Assembly: GCF_035712445.1 (NCBI RefSeq)
Contig: NZ_DASTAT010000111.1
Coordinates: forward strand, 16,433-80,432
Reading direction: 5' to 3'
DNA: 64,000 nucleotides
DNA from: Oligoflexus sp.
Lineage (GTDB): Bacteria > Bdellovibrionota_B > Oligoflexia > Oligoflexales > Oligoflexaceae
Shown here one piece after another: positions 53,103 to 61,326 of the stretch. The notes under the pieces are model-generated. The model made no database searches, was not told where the DNA came from, and was given only the letters and a program-made list of their open reading frames with translations. Each line of letters starts with the position of its first letter. Within the stretch, counting starts at the first letter, position 1. The position numbers and the translations under genes were made by a program.

Positions 53103-53570
53103 TCAGCCCTCGCTTTTCATACTCTCGAAAAGTTTATAATGCTCATCGGTCATACCCAGACGCCGGTATGTGGCTTCAGCCTGAGTATTTTTCCGATCCA
53201 CATAGAGACGAATACCTGCGAGATCCGGCGTGCTCTGCACCTTGTTTTGAAGGAAGGCGTAGAATGTTCGGAAACAGCCGTTTCGCCGAAATTGCGGGAC
53301 GACATAAACGGAATGGAGCCAGAGGACGCGTTTGGCCCGCCAGTCACTCCATTCGTACTGCACCATCGCGCAGCCCACTGCCTTGTCCTCGGCTGTGATC
53401 ACGTAATAGACGCCATGATCGGGCATCTGCAGAAAGGTCTGAATCCCGCGGCGCACCGTGTCAGGATCCAGGCGCATCCCTTCCGATTCCCAGGCCATGG
53501 CCACCTGAAAAGCACAGAGCTGATCCACTTCCTCCATCCGGGCCGGACGCACGTGACATTCAGGGGGCAT
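53103..53570 (-). CDS. GNAT-family N-acetyltransferase
   Basis: A 155-residue GNAT protein with VRPARMEEVDQLCAFQ at the start, the acetyl-CoA strand LWLHSVYVVPQFRRNGCFRTFY (the usual R-x-x-G-x-G/A changed to RRNGCF) and a C-terminal LYVDRKNTQAEATYRRLGM. It overlaps the lpxD gene by 11 bases and lies 75 bp before the AMP-ligase gene on the same strand. It may acylate an amine in the same pathway; the substrate is unknown. Confidence 0.85.
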   Translation of the reverse strand: MPPECHVRPARMEEVDQLCAFQVAMAWESEGMRLDPDTVRRGIQTFLQMPDHGVYYVITAEDKAVGCAMVQYEWSDWRAKRVLWLHSVYVVPQFRRNGCFRTFYAFLQNKVQSTPDLAGIRLYVDRKNTQAEATYRRLGMTDEHYKLFESMKSEG

Positions 53571-54597
53571 CCTGCAGCTTCCTTTCCAGATCGGCGAGCC
53601 GCTCTTCCATGATGCGGATCTTTTTGAAGTGATCCTTCATATGCCGCATATAAACCACGCCGCGCTTCCAATCACCGGCCGGCTCGGAAGGGAAACCAAC
53701 ATAGGTGCCGGGTTTATCGATGTTTTCAATAACGCCTGTTTTGGCTCCGATGCGGGTGCCGCTCGCGACATGCAGATGATCCGCAACTCCCGAGTGACCA
53801 CCCATCAGCACCCAATCGCCGATTTTGGTGGAACCGGCAATACCGCTGAAAGCCGAGAACATACAGTTCTGTCCGACTTCCACGTTGTGACCGATGTGAA
53901 CCTTGTCATCGAATTTGCAGCCGCGCTTCACCAGCGTTTCTCCGCTCGCCGCGCGGTCGATCGTTACCGAGGCGCCGCATTCCACATCATCCTCGATGCG
54001 CACGATACCGATCTGTGGGATTTTGCAGATTTCACCGCCGCTCACCGCAAAACCAAAACCATCGGCTCCAATGATGCATCCGGCGTGAAAGAGGCAGCGG
54101 GCCCCAATGCGACTGCCGTAGTAAACAACTGTTTGCGGATGCAGGATGCTGTCTTCACCGATGACCACATCCTGGCCGATATAAACATGCGGATAGAGGA
54201 CAACGCGATCACCCAGCACGCTGCCTTTGGCTACGTAACTGTAGGCTCCAACAGTGACGTCCTTGCCGAGCGTCACACCCTCTTCGATGATGGCGGTGGG
54301 ATGCACACCCTTGGGCCCGTGATCCACCTTATTATAGAGAAGGGCGATCTTCGCATAAGCGAAGTGTGGGTCCTTGTGCAAAAGCTGCGGGCCTTTGAAT
54401 TGAGGCTGCAGCTCTTTGGTGATCAAAACCGAGGCCCGGCTTTCCGCGACATACTGCTGGAACGCTGTGCTCCCAAGGAAGGTCAGTTCGCCTTCCTGGG
54501 CGTTTTTGATGCCCGCGACCCCTTTGATTTCAGGATCGCCCGCTCCCGCGTTCTTCACCTCGACCTTGAGGTAAGCCGCGATTTCACTGATCCGCAT
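53560..54597 (-). CDS. lpxD: UDP-3-O-acylglucosamine N-acyltransferase
   Basis: The 345-residue product has an N-terminal uridine-binding domain (GVAGIKNAQEGELTFLGS), a left-handed beta-helix of hexapeptide repeats (about 105-300) and HIGHNVEVGQNCMFSAFSGIAGS with the catalytic His region, ending in a helical tail. It adds the second 3-hydroxyacyl chain in lipid A synthesis using acyl-ACP. ATG 54597 has AGGAG seven bases before it. It lies apart from lpxA, lpxB or fabZ and overlaps purB (14 bases) and the GNAT gene (11 bases), an unusual setting. It may be a second copy. Confidence 0.92.
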   Translation of the reverse strand: MRISEIAAYLKVEVKNAGAGDPEIKGVAGIKNAQEGELTFLGSTAFQQYVAESRASVLITKELQPQFKGPQLLHKDPHFAYAKIALLYNKVDHGPKGVHPTAIIEEGVTLGKDVTVGAYSYVAKGSVLGDRVVLYPHVYIGQDVVIGEDSILHPQTVVYYGSRIGARCLFHAGCIIGADGFGFAVSGGEICKIPQIGIVRIEDDVECGASVTIDRAASGETLVKRGCKFDDKVHIGHNVEVGQNCMFSAFSGIAGSTKIGDWVLMGGHSGVADHLHVASGTRIGAKTGVIENIDKPGTYVGFPSEPAGDWKRGVVYMRHMKDHFKKIRIMEERLADLERKLQDAP

Positions 54598-55993
54598 CAC
54601 GCCGCTCCTGTACAAATTTATCGACCAAGGCGGCCGCGCAGCCCACATAATCCGCAGGGGTCATGGCCAGGAGTCTTTCCTTCACCGCATCCGGCAGCTC
54701 AGGACATTCGCGAATGAGTTTCTGCAGATCGGCGGCTTCCACCGATTGACCGCGCGTGGCATTTTTCAGGCGCTCATAGGCATCGGTAATCTCATAGCGG
54801 CGCATGCAGGTTTGAATCGCTTCGGCCATGACTTCCCAGGATTGATTCAGATCGTCGGCCAGGGCCTTTTCATTGGGGCTGATCTTGCTTAAACCCTTAA
54901 GGAAGGATTCATAAGCAAGGACCGCGTGGCCGATGAAAGTTCCGAGCGTCCTTTGAACCGTGGAATCGGTGAGGTCACGCTGCCAGCGCGAGATCAAAAG
55001 CTTATCGCTGTAATGCGTCGCAAGGCTATTGGCCACACCCAGGTTGCCTTCGGCATTTTCAAAGTCAATCGGATTGATCTTGTGCGGCATGGTCGAGGAA
55101 CCGATTTCCCCGGCCTTGGCCTGCTGCTTGAAGTACTCGATGGAAATATAGGACCAGATATCGCGGCAAAGTCCGAGCAGGATGGTATTGAAGCGCTTGA
55201 TGCACTCGGCGTATTCCACCATGCTGTCATGATTTTCGATCTGCGTGGTCAGAAGATTTTGCTTCAGTCCGAGGCGCTTTTCAATGAAGCCCTTGGTCAG
55301 ATAAACCCAATCCACATCCGGATAAGCAGCCAGATGCGCGTTGTAGTTGCCCACCGCACCGCTCATTTTGCCTTCCAAAGCGACGGCGGCCAGTTTTTGC
55401 CGCTGCTTCCACAGGCGATGAGCGAACACGGCCATTTCCTTGCCGAGCGTAGTCGGTGACGCAGTCTGTCCGTGGGTCCGCGAGAGCATAGGGAGAGTCT
55501 TATAACGCAGAGCCATCTCTTCCAGCTGCGAGACGATGCGATCCATCGTCGGCAGGATAACTTTCTGCCGCGTTTCATGCAGCATCAGTCCATAGGACAA
55601 GTTATTGATGTCTTCCGATGTGCAAGCGAAGTGGATGAAGGCGAGAATTTTTTGATTGGCACCCACTTCGGCCAGGGATTCCCGCAGATAGTATTCCACC
55701 GCTTTCACGTCGTGGTTTGTGGTTCTTTCCAGCTCCTTGATGCGAAGCAGCGCGGAGTCCGGCACCTGCTTCGCGAGTTGTTCGAGGCGCGCTTTGACCG
55801 CAGGAGTCAGCTCGAATTCACCGGGAAGTGCCGGATGATCAACCAGATGCAGTATCCATTCAGCCTCGACACGGATGCGAAACGACATAAGCCCGGCTTC
55901 GCTCAGCAAGGGGGCCAGGTTTTCGAGTTTGGTCCGATAACGTCCGTCAATGGCAGACAGGGCAAAGAGTTGGTCCTGAGAAGATCGTGTCAA
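54584..55993 (-). CDS. purB: adenylosuccinate lyase
   Basis: A 469-residue E. coli-type PurB. Signatures: the fumarase/aspartase-superfamily motif GEIGSSTMPHKINPIDFENAEGN, an N-terminal SAIDGRYRTKLENLAPLLSE, and SRTHGQTASPTTLGKEM with the catalytic His. It cuts adenylosuccinate and SAICAR in purine synthesis. The start is TTG 55993, six bases after AAGGAG; no ATG gives a better N-terminus. It is the first gene of the nine-gene run and lies 68 bp from the integrase end of the mobile region. Confidence 0.95.
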   Translation of the reverse strand: MTRSSQDQLFALSAIDGRYRTKLENLAPLLSEAGLMSFRIRVEAEWILHLVDHPALPGEFELTPAVKARLEQLAKQVPDSALLRIKELERTTNHDVKAVEYYLRESLAEVGANQKILAFIHFACTSEDINNLSYGLMLHETRQKVILPTMDRIVSQLEEMALRYKTLPMLSRTHGQTASPTTLGKEMAVFAHRLWKQRQKLAAVALEGKMSGAVGNYNAHLAAYPDVDWVYLTKGFIEKRLGLKQNLLTTQIENHDSMVEYAECIKRFNTILLGLCRDIWSYISIEYFKQQAKAGEIGSSTMPHKINPIDFENAEGNLGVANSLATHYSDKLLISRWQRDLTDSTVQRTLGTFIGHAVLAYESFLKGLSKISPNEKALADDLNQSWEVMAEAIQTCMRRYEITDAYERLKNATRGQSVEAADLQKLIRECPELPDAVKERLLAMTPADYVGCAAALVDKFVQERRDADQ

Positions 55994-56061
55994 GGAAGGC
56001 TCCTTATTGACATATATGGTTTTAAATTTAATGATTTTAGATACATAAGGCGACCCTCCTC

Positions 56062-57378
56062 TTACTTGCGACCAATCGCGACCAACTCAGACACTTGTCC
56101 CTTTTGCCACATTTCATGAGCCAGGTTAGTCAGAGCGGTCTTCGCGCGTTTAGCATAAGTCTTTATTGCTTTGTCCGAGACGTCGCCCAAAAGTTGTCCT
56201 GCTATACCGTAGTCCCCTCCAGTAGCATTAAAGATTTCGTTCGTCCACCCATGCCGCATGACATGTGTTGCGGTGTAATTGAAACCAGCCAATTTGAAGG
56301 CTCTGTTATATCTATTTCGAACTGTATGGTACCTGAAGAAATCGCCGTACTCATTTGGAAATACATAGTCATCTGGTCCTTTCTTGACACCGTCTCCGTA
56401 TAGAGCTGACAAAGTTTTAAACGTCTGGGGAAACATCGGCAGCTCCTTTATACCACTGAGAGAATCCGAATTTTTGAATCCAGGCTCAACGGTTGGGGCT
56501 TCCCCTTTTTCCACTCCATAGACGACATGCTGATCTATTTGAATCCACGACAGGTGTGGAACTTCCCGGTTGAAAAGTACATGCTTCCACTTCATGGCTG
56601 CTACTTCTGATATTCTCAGAGCCTGATAAAACTGAGTCGTAGCCAAGTGTTTCAATATCGAACCTTCTTTCAATTTTTCCAGTTCAACACGGAAGAGTTG
56701 GAATTCTTCTTCCTTCACATCCTTTTTCTTGGGAATCCGAGGAACACTCAGCTTCGAATCTCTCCAATGTCGCTTTTTAACTGGAAGGCAGAAGCTCGTA
56801 TCTTCTTCATAATATTCTCCGTAATATTCCAGTATTAGGCTGAGAATCATCAGTTCTCGGTCAAAGCTCAGGCGCCTCTTGGCTTGTGGATGATCGCCCA
56901 AATTCGCTTTCCTATCTGCCAGCCATGCATCAATGTCCTTCGAAGTAATCGCGTTGATCGGGAAATCAGACAACATTTGGAAATGTCTATCCGACAGAGC
57001 TTGGTATTGTATCCTGGTAGCTTTCCGTAAAGTTGGGAATTTTCGCACCCTCCACTCAAGCATAATCTGTTGAAATGTAGGACAGCTTATGAGCATTGGT
57101 GAGGAAGCATTTGACTGTGATTGGGATACAGAATTGTCGATAAAAGATTGCCAATTACGAGCATCTTCGAGACTCTCAAAGCACCCCGACATTCTCTTTT
57201 TTTTACCACCTGCATCGATCTCATATCGTCGAGCGACATAGATCTTACCCCTAGATGGCGGTCTATACTCCTTCTTGGCTTCGTCCCAAATATAGATTTT
57301 TCTGATATTTGGTGCCCCAGCAACAGGAGGATAAACACGATCTTTATCTTGAAAAACTTTCGGATTAAATTTTTTCAT
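56062..57378 (-). CDS. tyrosine-type site-specific recombinase/integrase
   Basis: A 438-residue phage/island integrase with an arm-binding N-terminal part, a SAM-like core-binding domain (about 100-190) and the catalytic domain. Conserved residues: Arg in QALRISEVA, His372 and Arg375 (HVMRHGW) and nucleophile Tyr408 (IKTYAKR). The usual LGH before the Tyr reads LGD here, a changed catalytic position. It starts ATGA-overlapped with the small HTH gene. Codon use is more AT-rich than in its neighbours. No direct repeat marking attL/attR could be found by eye. Confidence 0.9.
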   Translation of the reverse strand: MKKFNPKVFQDKDRVYPPVAGAPNIRKIYIWDEAKKEYRPPSRGKIYVARRYEIDAGGKKKRMSGCFESLEDARNWQSFIDNSVSQSQSNASSPMLISCPTFQQIMLEWRVRKFPTLRKATRIQYQALSDRHFQMLSDFPINAITSKDIDAWLADRKANLGDHPQAKRRLSFDRELMILSLILEYYGEYYEEDTSFCLPVKKRHWRDSKLSVPRIPKKKDVKEEEFQLFRVELEKLKEGSILKHLATTQFYQALRISEVAAMKWKHVLFNREVPHLSWIQIDQHVVYGVEKGEAPTVEPGFKNSDSLSGIKELPMFPQTFKTLSALYGDGVKKGPDDYVFPNEYGDFFRYHTVRNRYNRAFKLAGFNYTATHVMRHGWTNEIFNATGGDYGIAGQLLGDVSDKAIKTYAKRAKTALTNLAHEMWQKGQVSELVAIGRK

Positions 57379-57629
57379 TGAGTGAATCTCCGTTGAAGCC
57401 AATCTTCAACTTCAAACACTCGAAATCTCACTGAACGACCTCGCCGCCTATACGGCAGTCCTTCCTTCATGTATTTATTCACGAAACTAATGGACATTCC
57501 GATATGCGAGGCGAGCAGTTTTTTCGTTATCCAATTTTCAAAGATCTCATCTTTTGCAAGGTTCCCAGAGGATACATTTAACTTTGCTTTGTGGGAAGAC
57601 ATCCACTTAAGATTTTTTTTGACTACCAT
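57375..57629 (-). CDS. excisionase-like helix-turn-helix protein
   Basis: An 84-residue protein with an HTH_17/excisionase-type fold (TKKLLASHIGMSISFVNKYMKEGLPYRRRGRSVRFRVFEVEDWLQRRF): the helix-turn-helix is followed by the basic wing and the DWL helix. Its stop overlaps the integrase start. Such proteins steer the integrase toward excision or regulate it. AT-rich like the integrase. Confidence 0.8.
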   Translation of the reverse strand: MVVKKNLKWMSSHKAKLNVSSGNLAKDEIFENWITKKLLASHIGMSISFVNKYMKEGLPYRRRGRSVRFRVFEVEDWLQRRFTQ

Positions 57630-57659
57630 TCTGTTACAATCTCCACGTCCAATGATGGT

Positions 57660-59297
57660 CTATTCCTTGCTGAATAATGATTTCGAATCACCATTGTCAT
57701 ATTTTTCGTTAGTTTCATGAGCCTCTTTGTACCCATCGACACTGCACTCAATTCCAGTCATCCAACCCGACCCATCAATCGCATGCTCCACCGACTTGAT
57801 CACCCACTCCCCATCAATGCCGGCCCCGAAGCCTTGAACATCAATTTTCCGTTCGGCGGCCAGCTGCGCGTTGCCGGGGACTGTGAGGGTAAGGGTCTTC
57901 CCTTTGCGTGCCACTTCACGGAATTTTGTCTCAGCTGCCTTGCGCGCGCCTGCTTCCGTGATCTTGTTGTACTCAAGTTCAAGCACAACTCCTTCTTTGC
58001 CGTACATGACTTGACGCTTCTCCGCGGCGTCGTTGTCGTACCAGAAGGCACGGACCTCGGTGTAGCGACTTGTTTGATCGCCTGAGTATTCGAACCGGAT
58101 TGGCTTTTCGATGCGGATGACAGGGATGGTGCCGTCCGGATCAGCCCCGCTTCTATCGGCGGGAGTCAGCATCAAATACCTGCCGCTGACCTTGATCGTA
58201 AGGTCATGACGGCGTCCAAGGCGGCAAAGAAAGGCCAGATCGGACTCGGTCTGGTCCTCGTGTTCAATCACAATGGATTTCAGCTCGTCGAAGATAGCCG
58301 TTTTGAGCCCATTTCTTCGTGCGATTTCCTCCGCGATGGCGCCAAGCGTGGTCCCGCCGGCAAGCGACCGGATGCCGGCTACGCGCTTTTGCTCGGTCTC
58401 GAAACTTGCAAGCGTTCTTGATGTTCCTATATTTATGAAGTGTTCGGCGATCGCCGGGTGATTTGCGGCGATGAATTCCGCAGTAATGTTTTCTGATGTC
58501 ATTTTCTGGACTCCATAGTTGGCAATGACGCTTTCGAGTGTTGTGATCTCATCAATAAGACCGCGCCTTTGGGCTTCCGCTCCGACGAAGACCGAGCCCT
58601 GGCCAAAGTTTTCGAGGACCGTTTCGCGGCCGACGCCGCGGTTGCGGGCGACTTTTGAGATGAAGACTTCAGCGAGGCCATCAATGACAGCCTGCACCTC
58701 GCGCGCACCTTCCTCTGTTGCAGGATCACGGTTTTTGTTGGGGCTTTGGCTGGAGACAAAACAGATTTCTTCTTTATTTTTTTCTGATCTGAGCGCGGAC
58801 TGTACGCCGATGCTTCCCACAATCGACGAGTCGGAGCCGAAGACGCGTTCGCAGGCGCTGGCGATCCAGTAAGCTGCGGACGCCCCAGTGCCCCCGATGT
58901 AGGCTGCAACTGGTTTCTGGCCGCGGGCTTCAAAAATATGATCCGCAAGTTCTGAACAGCCATTTGCCTCACCGCCGGGACTGTCAATATCAAGGACGAT
59001 GCTCTTAACCTCATCGGAGGCCAGCATCTGGTGAAAGTCGCGGAGCACCGTTTCGTAGCTGGTTGCCCCGCAGTGCTCGGTCATGAGATTTGCGCGTTTG
59101 AATAGAGGACCACGGACCGGGATGATTCCCACCCCGCCCCGGATAATTGCTTTCTCCGTAGTCTTGAGTCTTTTGCCGAGGATTTTTTCGAGAGCCTCGA
59201 TGTCACCATGTCTTTCGACGACCGACAGTATGAGACGCAAAGCCTCCTCGGTCATGGCCCATTGTGAATTTAGAATTTGATTGAGTGCAAAGGACAA
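57660..59297 (-). CDS. prophage chimera: S49 head-maturation protease fused to gpD-like tail protein
   Basis: A 545-residue frame made of two unrelated phage parts. Residues 1-312 are an S49 (SppA/protein C-type) protease with GIIPVRGPLF, DIDSPGGE and nucleophile Ser140 in ASAAYWIAS, ending in the usual tail helix (EFIAANHPAIAEHF to KRVAGIRSLA). Residues 313-545 are the C-terminal part of late control protein D (GTTLGAIAEEIARRNGL, QTESDLAFLCRL, then TLTVPGNAQLAAERKIDVQGFGAGIDGEW), a tail-tip baseplate protein. The genes between head and tail are absent, so this is a deletion scar that stayed in frame. The start is probably TTG 59297 (or ATG 59255). Confidence 0.8.
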   Translation of the reverse strand: MSFALNQILNSQWAMTEEALRLILSVVERHGDIEALEKILGKRLKTTEKAIIRGGVGIIPVRGPLFKRANLMTEHCGATSYETVLRDFHQMLASDEVKSIVLDIDSPGGEANGCSELADHIFEARGQKPVAAYIGGTGASAAYWIASACERVFGSDSSIVGSIGVQSALRSEKNKEEICFVSSQSPNKNRDPATEEGAREVQAVIDGLAEVFISKVARNRGVGRETVLENFGQGSVFVGAEAQRRGLIDEITTLESVIANYGVQKMTSENITAEFIAANHPAIAEHFINIGTSRTLASFETEQKRVAGIRSLAGGTTLGAIAEEIARRNGLKTAIFDELKSIVIEHEDQTESDLAFLCRLGRRHDLTIKVSGRYLMLTPADRSGADPDGTIPVIRIEKPIRFEYSGDQTSRYTEVRAFWYDNDAAEKRQVMYGKEGVVLELEYNKITEAGARKAAETKFREVARKGKTLTLTVPGNAQLAAERKIDVQGFGAGIDGEWVIKSVEHAIDGSGWMTGIECSVDGYKEAHETNEKYDNGDSKSLFSKE

Positions 59298-59302
59298 TGT
59301 TA

Positions 59303-59322
59303 ACCCCAGAGCAAGCTGGGGT
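59303..59322. repeat. hairpin before the prophage chimera
   Basis: ACCCCAG (59303-59309) and CTGGGGT (59316-59322) form a perfect 7-bp stem with a six-base loop. No T-run follows on either strand, so it is not a clear terminator. It ends 6 bp upstream of the TTG start. Confidence 0.5.
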
Positions 59323-60089
59323 CTACACTATCGCTGAAATACTTGCCATGTGAAGGTTCCAGGTGTCCGCTTGGTTGCGGACAGTCGCGCTTCATTTATC
59401 CTTGACTGCTTCAATGTGAGCGAACCACAAGCATCGGCTAACTGAGGAATTCACTCGATATATTCTGCTCTTATCACCTAGATTCTGTGACCAGCAGAGA
59501 GTGCATTTATTGACGAGCACAGCGCGAGAGAGAACATCGGCACATATGTTTGCCCACTACAATGCCGAACTGCGCCATCACGGGTTTTGTGATTTCACTA
59601 CAGACTATGTCCACGGAGTGAATAACGTAAGCAAAGTGCTGGCGAAGCTAGAATCGTTGAATTACACAGCAATAGGATCCGTCGGGAATACTGCCAGGTG
59701 GCTCAGGCAGCAACGCTCGCGCATGGCTTTAGGTTCGCTCAAACCATGTCCGGGGCGTGTGAATAGACGGAATTTGACGAAGCGTCGGCCTTCTTCGAAG
59801 GCTGACATTGGCTTTCCTCTCCAATAGTTGAGGACTTTGCAGGCTCGAAATTCGAAAAAAGAAAAGGCAGCCTTAAGAGACTTTTGGATGCCAGTAATGG
59901 CGTAGATATGACAGCTGTAATTCCCAGGAAAAAAAATGCGAGGATGGTCTGATGACCGTCGGCAGTGCCTTGATGGGAAGCAATTGCAGGTGTAAAGACC
60001 TCACTGAAGTCAAGGCGCAGCCACGTTGTTGTTTACCTGCAAGACGTTAAACATGCGCAATGCGCTGTTAGGTTTAGGGGTGTCCCAGT
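59323..60089. other. gene-poor region in the mobile segment
   Basis: About 770 bases without a gene I can support. A plus-strand frame of 108 codons (59501-59827) has no ribosome site and no recognisable motif. Around 60040-60060 a GTTAGG-type heptamer follows a short GCGC repeat, but the parts needed for an integron recombination site are not seen. Confidence 0.4.
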
Positions 60090-60548
60090 TCACTTAGACT
60101 TTGAGGGTGGGGGGGAGGCGATTATCGTGTCCGAATAGTCCTGAAGTGAATAACAACCTTCGCCAAAAATGAATATGCATTGGAAAGTGGAAACTTGGCC
60201 AGTGCTGGGACAAAAAAACGTTTGCTTTCCGTCATTTTCGCTTAAGCAATAAAGTCCTTTAGGACCGCTACAATTTCCGGATCTTATCCAGCAGCACTTG
60301 CATGCAGCTGGGAGAGGGTCCTCAAGTGCTTTTGTTCCGTTATTCCTGAGTTCCATTTTTTTTTTCTCGCGGTTTTTTACTGCTTCTATATATTCCTTGT
60401 CACTCATCAGACGCGTTGCGGTTCCCGGAGCTTGAACGTCTTCGTTTGGCTTAAATTCCTTATTTAAAACGTTTGAGCTGCGGGTGCCGCCATCATGACA
60501 ACATGCCGACATTGCTATGATTATTGTAGCAATCATCAAGAATCGCAT
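60090..60548 (-). CDS. cysteine-rich hypothetical lipoprotein
   Basis: A 152-residue lipoprotein with lipobox MSAC (Cys16) after a short signal (MRFLMIATIIIAMSACC). The C-terminal 80 residues are cysteine-rich: ACKCCWIRSGNC, YCLSEND, FFCPSTGQ, FQCIF, EGCYSL, so probably several disulfides. I chose ATG 60548 because GGAGG lies eight bases upstream; a longer frame to 60611 is less likely. It is AT-rich relative to the chromosome core and lies between mobile elements. Family unknown. Confidence 0.6.
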   Translation of the reverse strand: MRFLMIATIIIAMSACCHDGGTRSSNVLNKEFKPNEDVQAPGTATRLMSDKEYIEAVKNREKKKMELRNNGTKALEDPLPAACKCCWIRSGNCSGPKGLYCLSENDGKQTFFCPSTGQVSTFQCIFIFGEGCYSLQDYSDTIIASPPPSKSK

Positions 60549-60990
60549 TACTAAGTCCTCCGAAAGTTTTTTCATTTTCCGCGCGAAAATGGTCATCCAA
60601 GGTATCGGCAATGAAGAGTTGCAAGTTAATATCTGCGATACGAACTGGGGGGGTATACAGTTTTGAAAGATAGGCAGTAGGGGCGTAATTTAATGTAAGA
60701 GGGATCCTGGAGAACGTAAACAGGGCTACTAAGTTTATCCTGTCATCAAGATAAGTTAAAAGAGCAAACCTTGCTCATTCAGCAACCGGGTTTTGACCTG
60801 CATTAATAATCGCCAACTTCTCCCAATGAAAGAAACTTCCGTGATAAATTCGTATCCACCTTGAACTTTCTATTAAAAGGATGTTTTTTTAGGTCGCTCA
60901 AATAGACTCATTTTGTCAATCATCGCCTAAAATTCTTAAACTACGATGTGGATGAAGGCTTTCGATGGAGCCCATTATAGGCCCCGAGGG
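60549..60990. other. AT-rich gap between the lipoprotein gene and the IS3 element
   Basis: About 440 bases without a supported gene. It contains the promoter side of the lipoprotein gene and a small GAGCAA/TTGCTC hairpin. Nothing recognisable otherwise. Confidence 0.5.
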
Positions 60991-61059
60991 TACCCCGCCA
61001 AATTCCTCCATTGATAAGTTGAATCTCCTGTGCCACTAAGCACAAGCAAGGAGATCGAC

Positions 61060-61326
61060 ATGAAGAAGAGTCGTTTCACGGAAGAACAAATCATCAAGGC
61101 CCTGAAGCGCCAGGAGTCAGGCGAGAAGGTCCAGGATGTCTGCCGGGATCTTGGGGTTAGCCAGCAGGCGTTTTACAAATGGAAAGCTAAATACGGCGGC
61201 CTGGAGGTTTCCGAAGCCCAGCGGCTAAAAGCGCTGGAAGACGAGAATCGCAGGCTGAAACAGCTTGTGGCTGAGCAAGCCTTGGATAATCAGGCGCTTC
61301 GGTTTCTCGTTGAAAAAAAGTTCTAG
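61060..61326 (+). CDS. IS3-family transposase OrfA
   Basis: An 88-residue HTH protein (MKKSRFTEEQIIKALKRQESG, then VCRDLGVSQQAFYKWKAKYGG, then a leucine-zipper-like LEDENRRLKQLVAEQ). This is the DNA-binding half of an IS407-type element. CAAGGAG precedes ATG 61060. Its 3' end carries the slip site used to make the full OrfAB transposase. Confidence 0.93.
   Translation: MKKSRFTEEQIIKALKRQESGEKVQDVCRDLGVSQQAFYKWKAKYGGLEVSEAQRLKALEDENRRLKQLVAEQALDNQALRFLVEKKF
61314..61320 (+). promoter_or_regulatory. programmed -1 frameshift site A AAA AAG of the IS3 element
   Basis: The heptamer A AAA AAG lies in the OrfA frame six bases before its TAG stop. A -1 slip lets reading continue into the orfB frame, with no stop until 62154. 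This is the standard way IS3 elements make OrfAB. Confidence 0.75.

Noticed and set aside
53095-53120. AGGGC/GCCCT hairpin at the end of the GNAT gene as a terminator
   Set aside because: Five-bp stem overlapping the stop codon with no T-run; too weak, and the next gene seems to be in the same operon.
59501-59827. 108-codon plus-strand frame in the mobile region
   Set aside because: No ribosome binding site, no recognisable domain and no support from neighbours.
60040-60075. Integron attC-like sequence (GTTAGGT after a short GCGC inverted repeat)
   Set aside because: Only one heptamer fits; the matching partner box and the paired stem of an attC site are not present, and no integrase of the IntI type is seen.
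55994-60700. attL/attR direct repeats of the integrase-bearing element
   Set aside because: No convincing shared core could be found between the purB-integrase gap and the right side; insertions on the right may have removed it.
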